Positions 1-8,102 of a stretch of 16,941 nucleotides of DNA are shown here, piece by piece. Numbering within the stretch: position 1 is the stretch's first letter; the number at the start of each line of letters is the position of its first letter. Both the position numbers and the translations under genes were made by a program. Under the pieces are notes generated by a model. It saw only the letters and a program-made list of their open reading frames with translations. It had not been told where the DNA came from and ran no database searches. Origin of the DNA: Bacillota bacterium (GTDB lineage: Bacteria > Bacillota > Clostridia > Christensenellales > Aristaeellaceae); contig JAEWNM010000099.1 of the NCBI GenBank assembly GCA_023392755.1, positions 1 to 16,941 on the forward strand, in the 5' to 3' direction.

Positions 1-153
1 CATAACGCCCGTTCCTGTTCCCACATCCAGGCAGGCTGCCCCTTTTTGTATGTTCAGCATATCCAGCATACAGTCGATCTTCACCGGGTCATGGTAGCAG
101 CGTTCATCCCATTTTTCAGCCATGGCATTAAAAAAATCTATTTGTGCAAGCAT
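1..153 (-). CDS. SAM-dependent methyltransferase, N-terminal part (runs off the window)
   Basis: The first 51 codons of a minus-strand gene are open from an ATG at 153 to the window edge. The start is supported by GGAGAAA at 161-167, seven bases upstream. The protein begins MLAQIDFFNAMAEKWDE and reaches LDVGTGTGVM at residues 42-51. That is motif I of class I SAM-dependent methyltransferases, the glycine-rich SAM-binding loop. The FFNxxAxxWD opening is typical of UbiE-like or Methyltransf_11/25 proteins. The substrate cannot be told from this fragment. It lies downstream of gapA on the same strand but beyond a strong terminator, so it is probably a separate transcript, although I see no clear promoter in the short gap. 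Confidence 0.8.
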   Translation of the reverse strand, partial: MLAQIDFFNAMAEKWDERCYHDPVKIDCMLDMLNIQKGAACLDVGTGTGVM

Positions 154-194
154 GCAGCAGTTTCTCCATATAGAATTTCATTTCAAACGGCCAT

Positions 195-241
195 AAAAAC
201 CCCCTTGCTTCCGCTTAACATAATGGAAGCAAGGGGGTTTT
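195..241 (-). terminator. Rho-independent terminator after gapA
   Basis: A perfect 17-bp inverted repeat (arms 196-212 and 225-241, loop of 12 bases) reads on the minus strand as AAAACCCCCTTGCTTCC and its complement, ending in a run of Ts. It lies 86 bases beyond the gapA stop codon. The A-rich and T-rich stem ends mean it could also stop transcription from the other strand. Confidence 0.9.
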
Positions 242-326
242 CAATCCCTTATATCATGCGGGTGCCGGCAAGGACATTCACATGCCTTATCCCTATTCCC
301 CGGCCCGCACGATGCGGCATAGCCAA

Positions 327-1352
327 TTACTTCGCGTCCACCTTGGCCATGTAGGCGATGAGGTCAACAACCTTGTTGGAATAGCCCCACTCGTTGTCAT
401 ACCAGGCAACCAGCTTCACAAAGGTCGGCGTCAGGCTGATGCCGGCGGTGGCGTCGAAGATGGAGGTGCGGGGATCATGGATGAAGTCGGAGGAAACCAC
501 GGCGTCCTCGGTATAGCCGATGATGCCCTTCCATTGCTCGCTCTGGGAGGCGGCCTTCATGGTAGCCTTGATTTCGTCCATGGAAGCGGGCGTCTTCAAG
601 GTCACGGTCAGGTCGACCACAGATACGTCGGCGGTGGGCACGCGGAAGGACATGCCGGTAAGCTTGCCCTTGAGCTCGGGGATGACAACGCCCACGGCCT
701 TGGCAGCGCCGGTGGAGGAGGGGATGATGTTGAACGCAGCACCGCGGCCTCCGCGCCAATCCTTGCTGGAGGGGCCGTCAACGGTCTTCTGGGTGGCGGT
801 GGTGGCATGCACGGTGGTCATGAGGCCGTCGGCTATGCCATACGTATCGTTGATGACCTTGGCCAAGGGGGCCAGGCAGTTGGTGGTGCAGGAAGCGTTG
901 GAAACAACCGTCATATCCTTGGTGTACTTTTCGTTATTGACGCCCATGACAAACATGGGGGTTTCCTTATCCTTGGCGGGGGCGGTGATAACAACCTTCT
1001 TTGCGCCGCCGGCAAGATGGGCGTTGGCTGTGTCGCTGGAGGTGAAAACACCGGTGGCTTCGGCAATATATTCCGCGCCGGCATCCTTCCACGGGATTTC
1101 CTTGGGGTCGCGGCAGGCATAAACCTTAATGGCCTTGCCGTTTACGATCAGGGATTTGGTGTCATGGCAGACGTCGATGTCGCCCTTGAACTGGCCGTGC
1201 ACCGTGTCGTAACGGAGCATGTAAGCCATGTAATCCAGGTCGATGAACGGATCGTTCACCGCCACTACATCCACCTTGCCGGTCTCCAGGGCAATGCGGA
1301 AAACCAAACGGCCGATGCGGCCGAATCCGTTGATACCAACTTTCACAGACAT
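327..1352 (-). CDS. gapA: Glyceraldehyde-3-phosphate dehydrogenase, NAD-type (glycolysis)
   Basis: This cytosolic tetrameric enzyme oxidises and phosphorylates glyceraldehyde 3-phosphate to 1,3-bisphosphoglycerate with NAD+. The 341-residue length is normal for the family. The N-terminal Rossmann motif is GINGFGRIGR (residues 6-15). The active-site motif is SNASCTTNC, with catalytic Cys155. The C-terminal WYDNEWGYS signature is present. The start at 1352 is chosen because GGAGGG (1359-1364) lies six bases upstream and a consensus promoter lies just beyond it; a longer in-frame reading would run into that promoter. The stretch NDPFIDLDYMAYMLRYDTVHG resembles GAPDH of eukaryotes and gamma-proteobacteria more than the usual Bacillus type. 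It appears to be a single-gene transcript with its own promoter and terminator. Confidence 0.97.
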   Translation of the reverse strand: MSVKVGINGFGRIGRLVFRIALETGKVDVVAVNDPFIDLDYMAYMLRYDTVHGQFKGDIDVCHDTKSLIVNGKAIKVYACRDPKEIPWKDAGAEYIAEATGVFTSSDTANAHLAGGAKKVVITAPAKDKETPMFVMGVNNEKYTKDMTVVSNASCTTNCLAPLAKVINDTYGIADGLMTTVHATTATQKTVDGPSSKDWRGGRGAAFNIIPSSTGAAKAVGVVIPELKGKLTGMSFRVPTADVSVVDLTVTLKTPASMDEIKATMKAASQSEQWKGIIGYTEDAVVSSDFIHDPRTSIFDATAGISLTPTFVKLVAWYDNEWGYSNKVVDLIAYMAKVDAK

Positions 1353-1389
1353 TGTTTTCCCTCCTATATCATGCTTGGCCCCACCCAAG

Positions 1390-1418
1390 ATTGTACAGAA
1401 TATTCCCTGTTTTTGCAA
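1390..1418 (-). promoter_or_regulatory. Sigma-A promoter of gapA
   Basis: Read on the minus strand, TTGCAA (1413-1418) and TACAAT (1390-1395) are separated by 17 bases. Transcription should begin near 1383, giving a leader of about 30 bases before the gapA start at 1352. The promoter lies between the aminopeptidase stop and gapA. Confidence 0.75.
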
Positions 1419-1471
1419 GACCTAAACAAGCCTTTTTGCTGGAGATTGTGAAATAATTCGCAAAACAGGCG

Positions 1472-2587
1472 TTATTTCAGCGCGTCAGGATTCAGGCAGA
1501 GAAGGTCATCCGTAACGAACAGCCCGTCCTTGCGGACCAGCTCGCCGTCAAAATACATCTCCCCGCCGCCGTATTCCGGCGTTTGAATGCATACCAGGTC
1601 CCAATGGATGGCGCTCTTGTTGCCGTTGGGGCACTCGTCGTAGCAGTTGCCGGGGGTAAAGTGGAAGGAACCGGCGATCTTTTCATCAAACAGCGTATCA
1701 CGGATGGCGGAAGTGATATAGGGATTCACGCCGATGGCAAATTCGCCGACATAGCGCGCGCCGGCGTCGGTGTCAAAAATCTCGTTGATCCGTTTGGTAT
1801 CGCTGCCGGTGGCCTCGACGATTTTCCCATTCTGAAATCTAAGCCTGATGTTTTCATAGGTACGCCCCTGGTAGAGGCTGGGCGTGTTGTAGCTCACAAC
1901 GCCGTTTACCGATTCCAGAATCGGGGCGGTGAACACCTCCCCATCCGGTATGTTCAGCTCCCCCGCGCACTTGATGGCGGGCTGGCCCTTGATGGAAAAG
2001 GCAAGGTCGGTGCCTTCGCCCAGAATATGCACCTTGTCGGTACTCTGCAGGCGGCTGACCAGGTGATCCATGGCGCGGCTCATTTTGCCGTAATCCAGGT
2101 TGCAGACGTTGAAAAAATGGTCCTCAAACGCTTCGGTGCTCATGCAGGCCTGCTGGGCCATGCCGGGTACGGGGTAGCGCAGCACAACCCATTTGGTTCC
2201 GGGTATCCTGATATTGGAATGTACCGGCTGCACATAATGCCTGCTGTACAGGGAAAGGTTGGCGCCGGGGACATCGGAGCTTTCATAGCTGTTGTCGCCC
2301 GCCCTGACACCGATATACGCCTTGCAGTCCTGCATGCGAAGGGCGTCATACTTGGCCATCAGGTCCAGCTGCTCCCGGGTGTAGCCCATGGCCAAAGCCC
2401 GGTCCACCCGGGGCGACCGCAGGTGCACCAGGGGGATGCCTCCCACCTCGTACACCTTGGCAACCAACGCGGCTGTAAAGTCGTCGGGCACGCCGGTGCA
2501 TTCGATAAGCACCCGTTCCCCTTTTTGCACGCGGCAGGAATAGCTGACCAGGTTATGCGCCAATTGTGTCATCCGCGGGTCTTTCAT
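1472..2587 (-). CDS. M29-family metallo-aminopeptidase
   Basis: This is a cytosolic exopeptidase of the AmpS/PepS/AmpT family (peptidase family M29), which removes N-terminal residues from peptides with two metal ions. The 371 residues are somewhat shorter than classical members of about 410. The expected ligand set is visible: Glu217 in DGEVFTAP, Glu282 in GEFAIG, His309 in SFHFTPGN, Tyr316, and His328 and Asp330 in IHWDLV. I chose the ATG at 2587 because AGGAGG sits at 2598-2603, ten bases upstream; an in-frame TTG at 2623 lies beyond that site. The first 35 bases overlap the 3' end of the acyltransferase gene, so the two genes are probably co-transcribed and translationally coupled. No clear terminator is seen before the gapA promoter. 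Confidence 0.93.
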   Translation of the reverse strand: MKDPRMTQLAHNLVSYSCRVQKGERVLIECTGVPDDFTAALVAKVYEVGGIPLVHLRSPRVDRALAMGYTREQLDLMAKYDALRMQDCKAYIGVRAGDNSYESSDVPGANLSLYSRHYVQPVHSNIRIPGTKWVVLRYPVPGMAQQACMSTEAFEDHFFNVCNLDYGKMSRAMDHLVSRLQSTDKVHILGEGTDLAFSIKGQPAIKCAGELNIPDGEVFTAPILESVNGVVSYNTPSLYQGRTYENIRLRFQNGKIVEATGSDTKRINEIFDTDAGARYVGEFAIGVNPYITSAIRDTLFDEKIAGSFHFTPGNCYDECPNGNKSAIHWDLVCIQTPEYGGGEMYFDGELVRKDGLFVTDDLLCLNPDALK

Positions 2588-3863
2588 GCGCTTTGGGCCT
2601 CCTGTGGAATAATTTATGGACAAGCGATGACGCGGGCCTTTCCAGCCCGTAAGTCAGCGCCGTTGCCAGCAAAATTGCCAGGCCGAAGCACAGCAGCGTA
2701 TACTGTGTCTGCCATGGCTGCTCCCCTGCCTGGTTGGGGGGAACCGCCGATGATATATACCGGGGTATCTTCCATTCCTTCAGCCACACCGCCAGCAGCT
2801 GATGCCAGATGTAGTAATTAAAGGAAATGGCGGACAGAAATTTCATGACAGGGTTTGAAAACAAAACCCGTATGCCGCGCAGGGAAAAGGACAGCCCCAG
2901 CATAAAAGCGGACAGCGCAACGGCCAGGAAAAACCGCTGGTTCATCTGGCTTATGCGTACGGCTTCATACCCGCTGGCGGATGCCTGGCTCTTCATGAGC
3001 CAAAACACGCCATACGCCGCCGCGCAGGCGATGGCCGTGGCCGCGAGCCGCAGCCAAACACCGGGCCTTGCGCATTTCTTCGCCAGGGCCACATAGGCCC
3101 AGGCCGATAGCATGCCCAGCGCGTACACGTCCAAAAACGCCGGGAACTGGTTGAACCACATGGCTGTATCCGCCGCATACAGCTGCACAAGGCCCCGGTA
3201 CAAAAAGCCTGCTCCCATCATCAGCGAAGCCGTGAGATACGGCTTTTTTACAAAACCCAAGGCCAGCAGCGGAAAAGCCAGATAGGCATGCGCCTCCACA
3301 CCCAGCGTCCACAGCGCGCCGTTCAGAGGCGTTTGCAGATAGGTGGCCGCGCTTAATGTGTGGGTAAAGGTGAGATGCATGAATACGTCCTTAAACATCG
3401 CCCCGGCGGAAGCATACTTCCCCTGGGGAATCGCCACGAAAAAAAGCATGATGAAGATGCAAAAATAATAGGATGGAACAATACGCATCACACGCTTTAT
3501 GTAAAACGAACGTATGGACGGAAGCCTTTCCCCCTCCGCCTTATGCCTGGCGTATGGCAGAAACAGCAAAAACCCGCTGAGCAAAATCAGACCGTCCACG
3601 AAAATATATCCGCTGCGTACAATAAAGTCCAAGCTGATTTTCTCTCCAAACAGGTGCACAGAAGGCGTAAGCCAGCTTTGCTGCCACACATGGAACCAAG
3701 CCACAAAAAACACGCAAAGCGCCCGAACCCCATCCAGTACGCCCACATGCTTTATGCCGGCGTGAGAAACGCCGGTAACGGCGGCGGAAAGGTTCGGCGA
3801 CTGTTCCAGGCCAGGGGAAATCTCGTTGGATACCTTATTCCTTTGTTCGGGCAAAGGCGGCAT
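2553..3863 (-). CDS. Membrane acyltransferase, acyltransferase-3 (OafA/YrhL) family
   Basis: This is a polytopic membrane enzyme of the family that O-acylates cell-surface glycans such as polysaccharide, peptidoglycan or teichoic acid sugars. The actual substrate is unknown. Of its 436 residues, about 40 precede the family core. The core opens with LDGVRALCVFFVAWFH, where His58 is the conserved catalytic candidate. It continues with FVDGLILLSGFL, the arginine-rich SFYIKRVMRIVPSYY, and LWTLGVEAHAYLAFPLL. Many hydrophobic segments of about 20 residues follow, roughly ten in all. The start has AAGGAG (3870-3875) six bases upstream. No attached SGNH domain is present. The 3' end overlaps the aminopeptidase start by 35 bases. 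The 166 bases upstream hold an inverted repeat but no convincing promoter, so expression may come by read-through from the TPR gene. Confidence 0.9.
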   Translation of the reverse strand: MPPLPEQRNKVSNEISPGLEQSPNLSAAVTGVSHAGIKHVGVLDGVRALCVFFVAWFHVWQQSWLTPSVHLFGEKISLDFIVRSGYIFVDGLILLSGFLLFLPYARHKAEGERLPSIRSFYIKRVMRIVPSYYFCIFIMLFFVAIPQGKYASAGAMFKDVFMHLTFTHTLSAATYLQTPLNGALWTLGVEAHAYLAFPLLALGFVKKPYLTASLMMGAGFLYRGLVQLYAADTAMWFNQFPAFLDVYALGMLSAWAYVALAKKCARPGVWLRLAATAIACAAAYGVFWLMKSQASASGYEAVRISQMNQRFFLAVALSAFMLGLSFSLRGIRVLFSNPVMKFLSAISFNYYIWHQLLAVWLKEWKIPRYISSAVPPNQAGEQPWQTQYTLLCFGLAILLATALTYGLERPASSLVHKLFHRRPKAHERPADDTIGA

Positions 3864-3939
3864 GTTTTACTCCTTACGGGGTGAAGATGGACCGGCGCGG
3901 AGCTTTAGCCGGGCACCGTTTGCCAGGCAAGCTTATTCT

Positions 3940-3995
3940 GCGCGATTTGCGCGCCCCATGCGCCGGGAGCGTTGCCGCATGCGGGCAAATCGCGC
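3940..3995. repeat. Long inverted repeat between acyltransferase and TPR genes
   Basis: GCGCGATTTGC (3940-3950) and its exact complement (3985-3995) form an 11-bp stem. The 34-base interior contains CATGCG and CGCATG, which extend the pairing imperfectly. No T-run follows on either strand, so it does not look like an ordinary terminator. It may be an mRNA processing or stability structure in the transcript, or a protein site. Confidence 0.55.
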
Positions 3996-4029
3996 CAGAC
4001 CGAAAAGCGGCACGTTTCTTTCCCTGCGG

Positions 4030-6843
4030 CTACTCCGTCCTGGTCATCTTGATGATGATGTTCTTACCGTTGCGAAGGTCCCGCAGCGTCAGGTCTTTTT
4101 CATATACGGCCGTCACCTTGTGGGTTAGCGTAAGCCGCTCCCTTGTAACGCCCGTCAGCATGGAGTAGTTGTTGACGTTGAAGAAAAGCTCCTCCCCGTC
4201 GATTGAGCAGGTTCCGTCCTCCCTGAACTCCATCGCAACGCCCGCCTTGGATATCCATTTTCCAAGCACCATATAGCAGTTGCGGGCCAGCCGCTTTTTG
4301 GTTACATCCTTGTAGTCCGGTATGTTTTTGTAATAGGGCAGCGCATCGTAGGGCTTGCCGTCGGCGTACAGATCATTGGCATAGTTATAATTGGCCTGGT
4401 TGTACATGTCGCCCAGCCTCCGGTATTTTTGAGGCAGATCGTTCAGCTCCACCTTGGCCAAAATATCCACAGCGGCCTTGTAATCCTTGCCGTTCATGGC
4501 CGCGTCCGCTTCCGTAAGCACCTGGGCGTAATAGCCGTCAAAGCAGGCCTCGCTCTGGGCGGATGCATCCTGATACCCTGCGACCGCAGCAAACAGCCTG
4601 CCTGCCAGATTCAGATCACCCGCATCCCTCGCGCGGACGGCTACCTCGTAATTGCTTTGCATAAACAGCGTTTGGGCATCCTCGTACTTGCCAAGGCCCT
4701 TCATTATTTCGGCCGCCTTCTCAAGCTCACCGGCCTCCAGCAGGATTTTGCCCTGGGCATAATTGCAGGCGTTCAGTTGATCCTGGGTGTCCTTGTATTT
4801 CCCCAGGGAACTCAAAAGCGTCACCGCCTCCTGGTATTCGCCTTTATCCTTGTGGCCCATGGCCAGGAGATACTTGGCCTCCTTGATTTTTTCTTGTGAA
4901 TCGCTGTAGCCGTTCAAGTCGGCATACTGGTCGATGGCGGCTATGTAGTTGCCGGCCGCCAGCGCTTGACCAGCCAGGCTGTACAGCGCGTCCTGTATGC
5001 GGGTGGCGCTGTCGGAGTATCCGTCAAGCTCCTGATACAGGGCAATGGCGCTGTCATATTCCCCGGCGGACATATGGGCGGAGGCCTGCTTGTACTTTAC
5101 CTCCTGCATTCTGGCGGGAACATCCTTGTATTCCGGAATCTTTGAAAACTCCGTAAGCGCTTCAGTGTATTTTCCATCTTTTATCAGATCCTGGGCGGGC
5201 AGGTAAATGGCCTCCTCCGCCTTCTCCTTGGCGTCCAGGTAGTTGGGTATCTGCAGATACAGTTCCCGAGCCCTGGCGTATTCCTTGTTGCCAAGCGCCT
5301 GATCCGCAATGTGGTAAATGCACTCCCAGGCCAGTTCCCTGGCGTCGGCGTGACCCTGTATCTTCAAAAACATCTCTGCAGCGCGGCTGTAATTCCCTGT
5401 TTCCATCTCTTTTTTGGCCGGTTCGTAAATGCACTCCGAAGCCTTGGTGACTGCGTCGCGGTAATTGCCGGCCTTCAGGTAGAACTCTCCCGCGGCCACA
5501 TATTCTCCGGCGGCCTGCAAACTTTCACCTTTGGCATAATGGGCCTCCTGCAGCTTTTGATCCACGTCGGAATAACCCGTTATCTGTGACAAAAGCGCTA
5601 TAGCCTGGTCATACTCCCTGTTTTCCAGGGCGGTGACACCCGGCTCATACAGGCACAGCACCGCCATCTTCTCCGCCTCGGGATAACCCTTCAGGTCCAG
5701 GAAAATGCTTCTGGCCCCCTCGTAGTCCCCGGCTTTCATGACCGCCCTGGCCTTTTCAAAAAGCGCGTCCTGCTGGCGCACCCTGGCGTTGGAATAATCG
5801 GGAATCTCCGCGTAAAGCGCCACGGCATCGTCATACCGCTCCGCCTGTATCATCTTTTCCGCCCGGGCATAACGGGCCTCCTTGGCCCGAAGCGGGGAAT
5901 CCTCATAGTCGCCCAGCCTGTCAAACATTTCCTGCGCGCTTATAAGGGTGGCTTCCGTGCCGGTGTTCAGATCGCTGCGGGCCTGAAGGTAATCGCTCTT
6001 TACCACCAGTGCATCCGCATTCAAATACCCCGTCATTTGGGCAAAGGCTGCCCTTGCCTCCCCGAAAAGGCCCCTGTCAAGCTGCTGGCTGGCCCGGATA
6101 TAGCGGTAATAGGGAATGCCGTGGAAATAAATGCCGTAAACGGCACCCAGGGTAAATACCGCAATCAAAAACGTCCACAGCACCCGGCGGCGGCGGTGCT
6201 TTTTCCTTTTTATGCGCGCCTCCCGCTCCAACTGCTGCTGGGATGCCTGCATTCTGGCCCGGTGGGCGATTTGATCCAGTTCCTGCTCCCGCTGGGCTAC
6301 CATCTCCTCAATGGTGGCTTGATTGAATTTTTCAAATACCGCCAGCTTTTCCCGCTGGCAGCGGCGGCAGTAGGCCTCGCTGGCGGCATTGGCCCGGCCG
6401 CATACGCACAGCCATAGCGCGCCCTGATCCTGGGGATAGCCCACCGCGTCGGCGCCGGCCACGAAGCGAAGCATTTCCAGCCTTCTGTTGTTGGGCAGCG
6501 TATTGGGTACATATTCCGACAAATGGGCGTTGCCCCTGCGCCAGACGGTGCCGTCATCAAACCATACCTTTTCAATAACCAGCTCCATACCGGCCGCCTG
6601 CGCGCCGCCTTCCATGGCAATCAATACCTCAAAGGCGGATTTGCGCTCGCCGCTCACGCCCTGCAGCCGCTCCACCTGGCGGCTTAGCGCTTCGCCATTT
6701 GCGTCATAACCGGCCAATGTCACCTGTACGCTTGTGACATCCTTGTCCGACAGGTTGTACATAAGCAGCCGGCAAACGGTGTCCGTCTCCGTGGGCAGTT
6801 CATAACGCCACAGTTCCACCGGACAGGTCAGGTCAATCTTCAT
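4030..6843 (-). CDS. Zinc-ribbon, single-pass membrane protein with about 15 TPR-like repeats
   Basis: The function is unknown. Its 937 residues fall into five parts. Residues 1-115 are a beta-rich N-terminal domain containing VIEKVWFDDGTVWRRG. A four-cysteine zinc ribbon follows (Cys146, 148, 159, 162). A charged, probably coiled segment of about 165-215 ends in KRKKHRRRR. One membrane segment spans about 221-240. From about 250 to 855 there are about 15 degenerate TPR-like repeats of roughly 37 residues, each marked by GxYxxA and (G/N/D)YxDA. A small C-terminal domain (about 860-937) has the form GKW...FREDGTCSIDGE. Basic residues before the membrane segment predict a cytosolic zinc ribbon and an extracytoplasmic repeat domain, which suggests an envelope scaffold. 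The ATG at 6843 has GGAGG (6851-6855) seven bases upstream. It follows the secreted-protein gene by 56 bases and is probably in its operon. Confidence 0.88.
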   Translation of the reverse strand: MKIDLTCPVELWRYELPTETDTVCRLLMYNLSDKDVTSVQVTLAGYDANGEALSRQVERLQGVSGERKSAFEVLIAMEGGAQAAGMELVIEKVWFDDGTVWRRGNAHLSEYVPNTLPNNRRLEMLRFVAGADAVGYPQDQGALWLCVCGRANAASEAYCRRCQREKLAVFEKFNQATIEEMVAQREQELDQIAHRARMQASQQQLEREARIKRKKHRRRRVLWTFLIAVFTLGAVYGIYFHGIPYYRYIRASQQLDRGLFGEARAAFAQMTGYLNADALVVKSDYLQARSDLNTGTEATLISAQEMFDRLGDYEDSPLRAKEARYARAEKMIQAERYDDAVALYAEIPDYSNARVRQQDALFEKARAVMKAGDYEGARSIFLDLKGYPEAEKMAVLCLYEPGVTALENREYDQAIALLSQITGYSDVDQKLQEAHYAKGESLQAAGEYVAAGEFYLKAGNYRDAVTKASECIYEPAKKEMETGNYSRAAEMFLKIQGHADARELAWECIYHIADQALGNKEYARARELYLQIPNYLDAKEKAEEAIYLPAQDLIKDGKYTEALTEFSKIPEYKDVPARMQEVKYKQASAHMSAGEYDSAIALYQELDGYSDSATRIQDALYSLAGQALAAGNYIAAIDQYADLNGYSDSQEKIKEAKYLLAMGHKDKGEYQEAVTLLSSLGKYKDTQDQLNACNYAQGKILLEAGELEKAAEIMKGLGKYEDAQTLFMQSNYEVAVRARDAGDLNLAGRLFAAVAGYQDASAQSEACFDGYYAQVLTEADAAMNGKDYKAAVDILAKVELNDLPQKYRRLGDMYNQANYNYANDLYADGKPYDALPYYKNIPDYKDVTKKRLARNCYMVLGKWISKAGVAMEFREDGTCSIDGEELFFNVNNYSMLTGVTRERLTLTHKVTAVYEKDLTLRDLRNGKNIIIKMTRTE

Positions 6844-6899
6844 ACGGCTTCCTCCCCATTCCGTGCAAAGCGGGAGCTTGTCCATGGCATGGTTCTATA

Positions 6900-8102
6900 T
6901 TACCAGGAATACAAAAACAGCTCCGACAGCATGGTATCAACAAAAATCATGTGCAGCGTAACGGTCTTGATGTCTTGGCCGCCTTCCACAGCACAGGCAT
7001 AGTGCAGCGTGGCAGAGGCATTCGCGTATTCCGCCAGGCCATAGGGCACCGTCTTCCCGTCGCCATATAGCACCTCGGAAGACATGCCGTTATACTCCCC
7101 TCCGCCATGGCGGAAGCGCATTACTACGCTGGACAGGGCATCACCCACCTGCACCCCCCGGGGCCCTTCAATGCCACGCTGTCTAAGCGACAGCGTATCG
7201 ATTCGTTTAAATACCTTTTCCGGATTGTAGGCGAATGTGATCTCGGCTTTGGGCCATTGCATGATGCGAAGCCAATCCCCCGTATCGTCCTCAAGCCACG
7301 TCTCCGTTTCATAGGCGCCAAACGATTCAATGGCCGTCTCCGGCGTCAGGCTCAGAAAATCCAGCCCGGAAAAGAACAGGTCATCCCTTTCAAAAGGCTC
7401 CAGGTCGGTACCCACGATGCTTTGGGGGTAAGCGAAGTACGATTCCTCCCGCTGTACCGCCAGCACCTCGGAAACGGTATTAGCCGCCTGCTCCCCGGAA
7501 ATGGATACCGAAAGGCCGTAGGCCCGCACTGCGGTCACATAACCGCCATCCAGGCTGTACAAAAGCCCGCAGTCGGTGTACTGATCCCCCTCGGGCAGCC
7601 GCTCGTGCACGGCGTACTGCACCGCCTGTATCTGCTGGTCATCCCGCTGCACCCATCCCCATAGCGCTTCCTCCGGCAAACTATCGGAAAGGTAGAGCAC
7701 CGCGAAGTCGCGGCTGCCCAGCAGCGCGGGGTTTTCATTGGCGAAGGCGGAAAGCAGCGCTTGCTGCGTGTCATACACCTGTATGCCGCGGGGGCATTCC
7801 ACATCATAGGCCGTAACAGATATGGCATTAAGAATGCTCTTGTCGGTAAGCGCCGGCGTATCAAGATACAAGGTGGCAAAATCATACACAAGCTCGTAGC
7901 CATCCTCCGTCTTTTGGGGCCGAAGGCCCGTAATGACCGGTTTGGAAGCTTTGGCCTGCGCAAGCACCTGCCCGGCCCAGTCATTCAGTTCCTCCATGGT
8001 CAGCCCGCCCATATCCGCGTCGGAGGCCACGGCCCCTGCCGGCAGGAGAAGAAGCGCCGACAGCGCCAATATCAGGGCAATCCCCTTGATCACATGCTTC
8101 AT
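6900..8102 (-). CDS. Secreted protein of unknown function with an internal duplication
   Basis: I do not recognise a named family. The 400-residue protein starts with a signal peptide: Lys near the N-terminus, a hydrophobic core at about residues 7-20, and PAGAVAS with likely cleavage after residue 27. There is no lipobox cysteine, so it is predicted to be released or loosely held. The two halves share a motif: PRGIQVYD followed by an amphipathic helix at residues 104-120, and PRGVQVGD at 314-330. A beta-strand-like stretch lies before each motif and a GG(Y/Q)-containing stretch after it, suggesting two copies of one alpha/beta domain. The ATG at 8102 has AGGAG about five bases upstream. It is the first gene of a minus-strand pair with the TPR membrane protein, so the two may act together outside the membrane. 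Confidence 0.85.
   Translation of the reverse strand: MKHVIKGIALILALSALLLLPAGAVASDADMGGLTMEELNDWAGQVLAQAKASKPVITGLRPQKTEDGYELVYDFATLYLDTPALTDKSILNAISVTAYDVECPRGIQVYDTQQALLSAFANENPALLGSRDFAVLYLSDSLPEEALWGWVQRDDQQIQAVQYAVHERLPEGDQYTDCGLLYSLDGGYVTAVRAYGLSVSISGEQAANTVSEVLAVQREESYFAYPQSIVGTDLEPFERDDLFFSGLDFLSLTPETAIESFGAYETETWLEDDTGDWLRIMQWPKAEITFAYNPEKVFKRIDTLSLRQRGIEGPRGVQVGDALSSVVMRFRHGGGEYNGMSSEVLYGDGKTVPYGLAEYANASATLHYACAVEGGQDIKTVTLHMIFVDTMLSELFLYSW

Noticed and set aside
282..1451. A long plus-strand open frame opposite gapA
   Set aside because: Glycine- and histidine-rich antisense shadow of a clear GAPDH gene, with no ribosome binding site.
1583..2821. A long plus-strand open frame opposite the aminopeptidase gene
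   Set aside because: Antisense shadow of an M29 gene that has all its metal ligands; it crosses into the acyltransferase gene.
3826..4168. Two plus-strand open frames in the gap between acyltransferase and TPR genes
   Set aside because: Arginine-rich, low-complexity products without a ribosome binding site or family; they overlap the inverted repeat and the end of the TPR gene.
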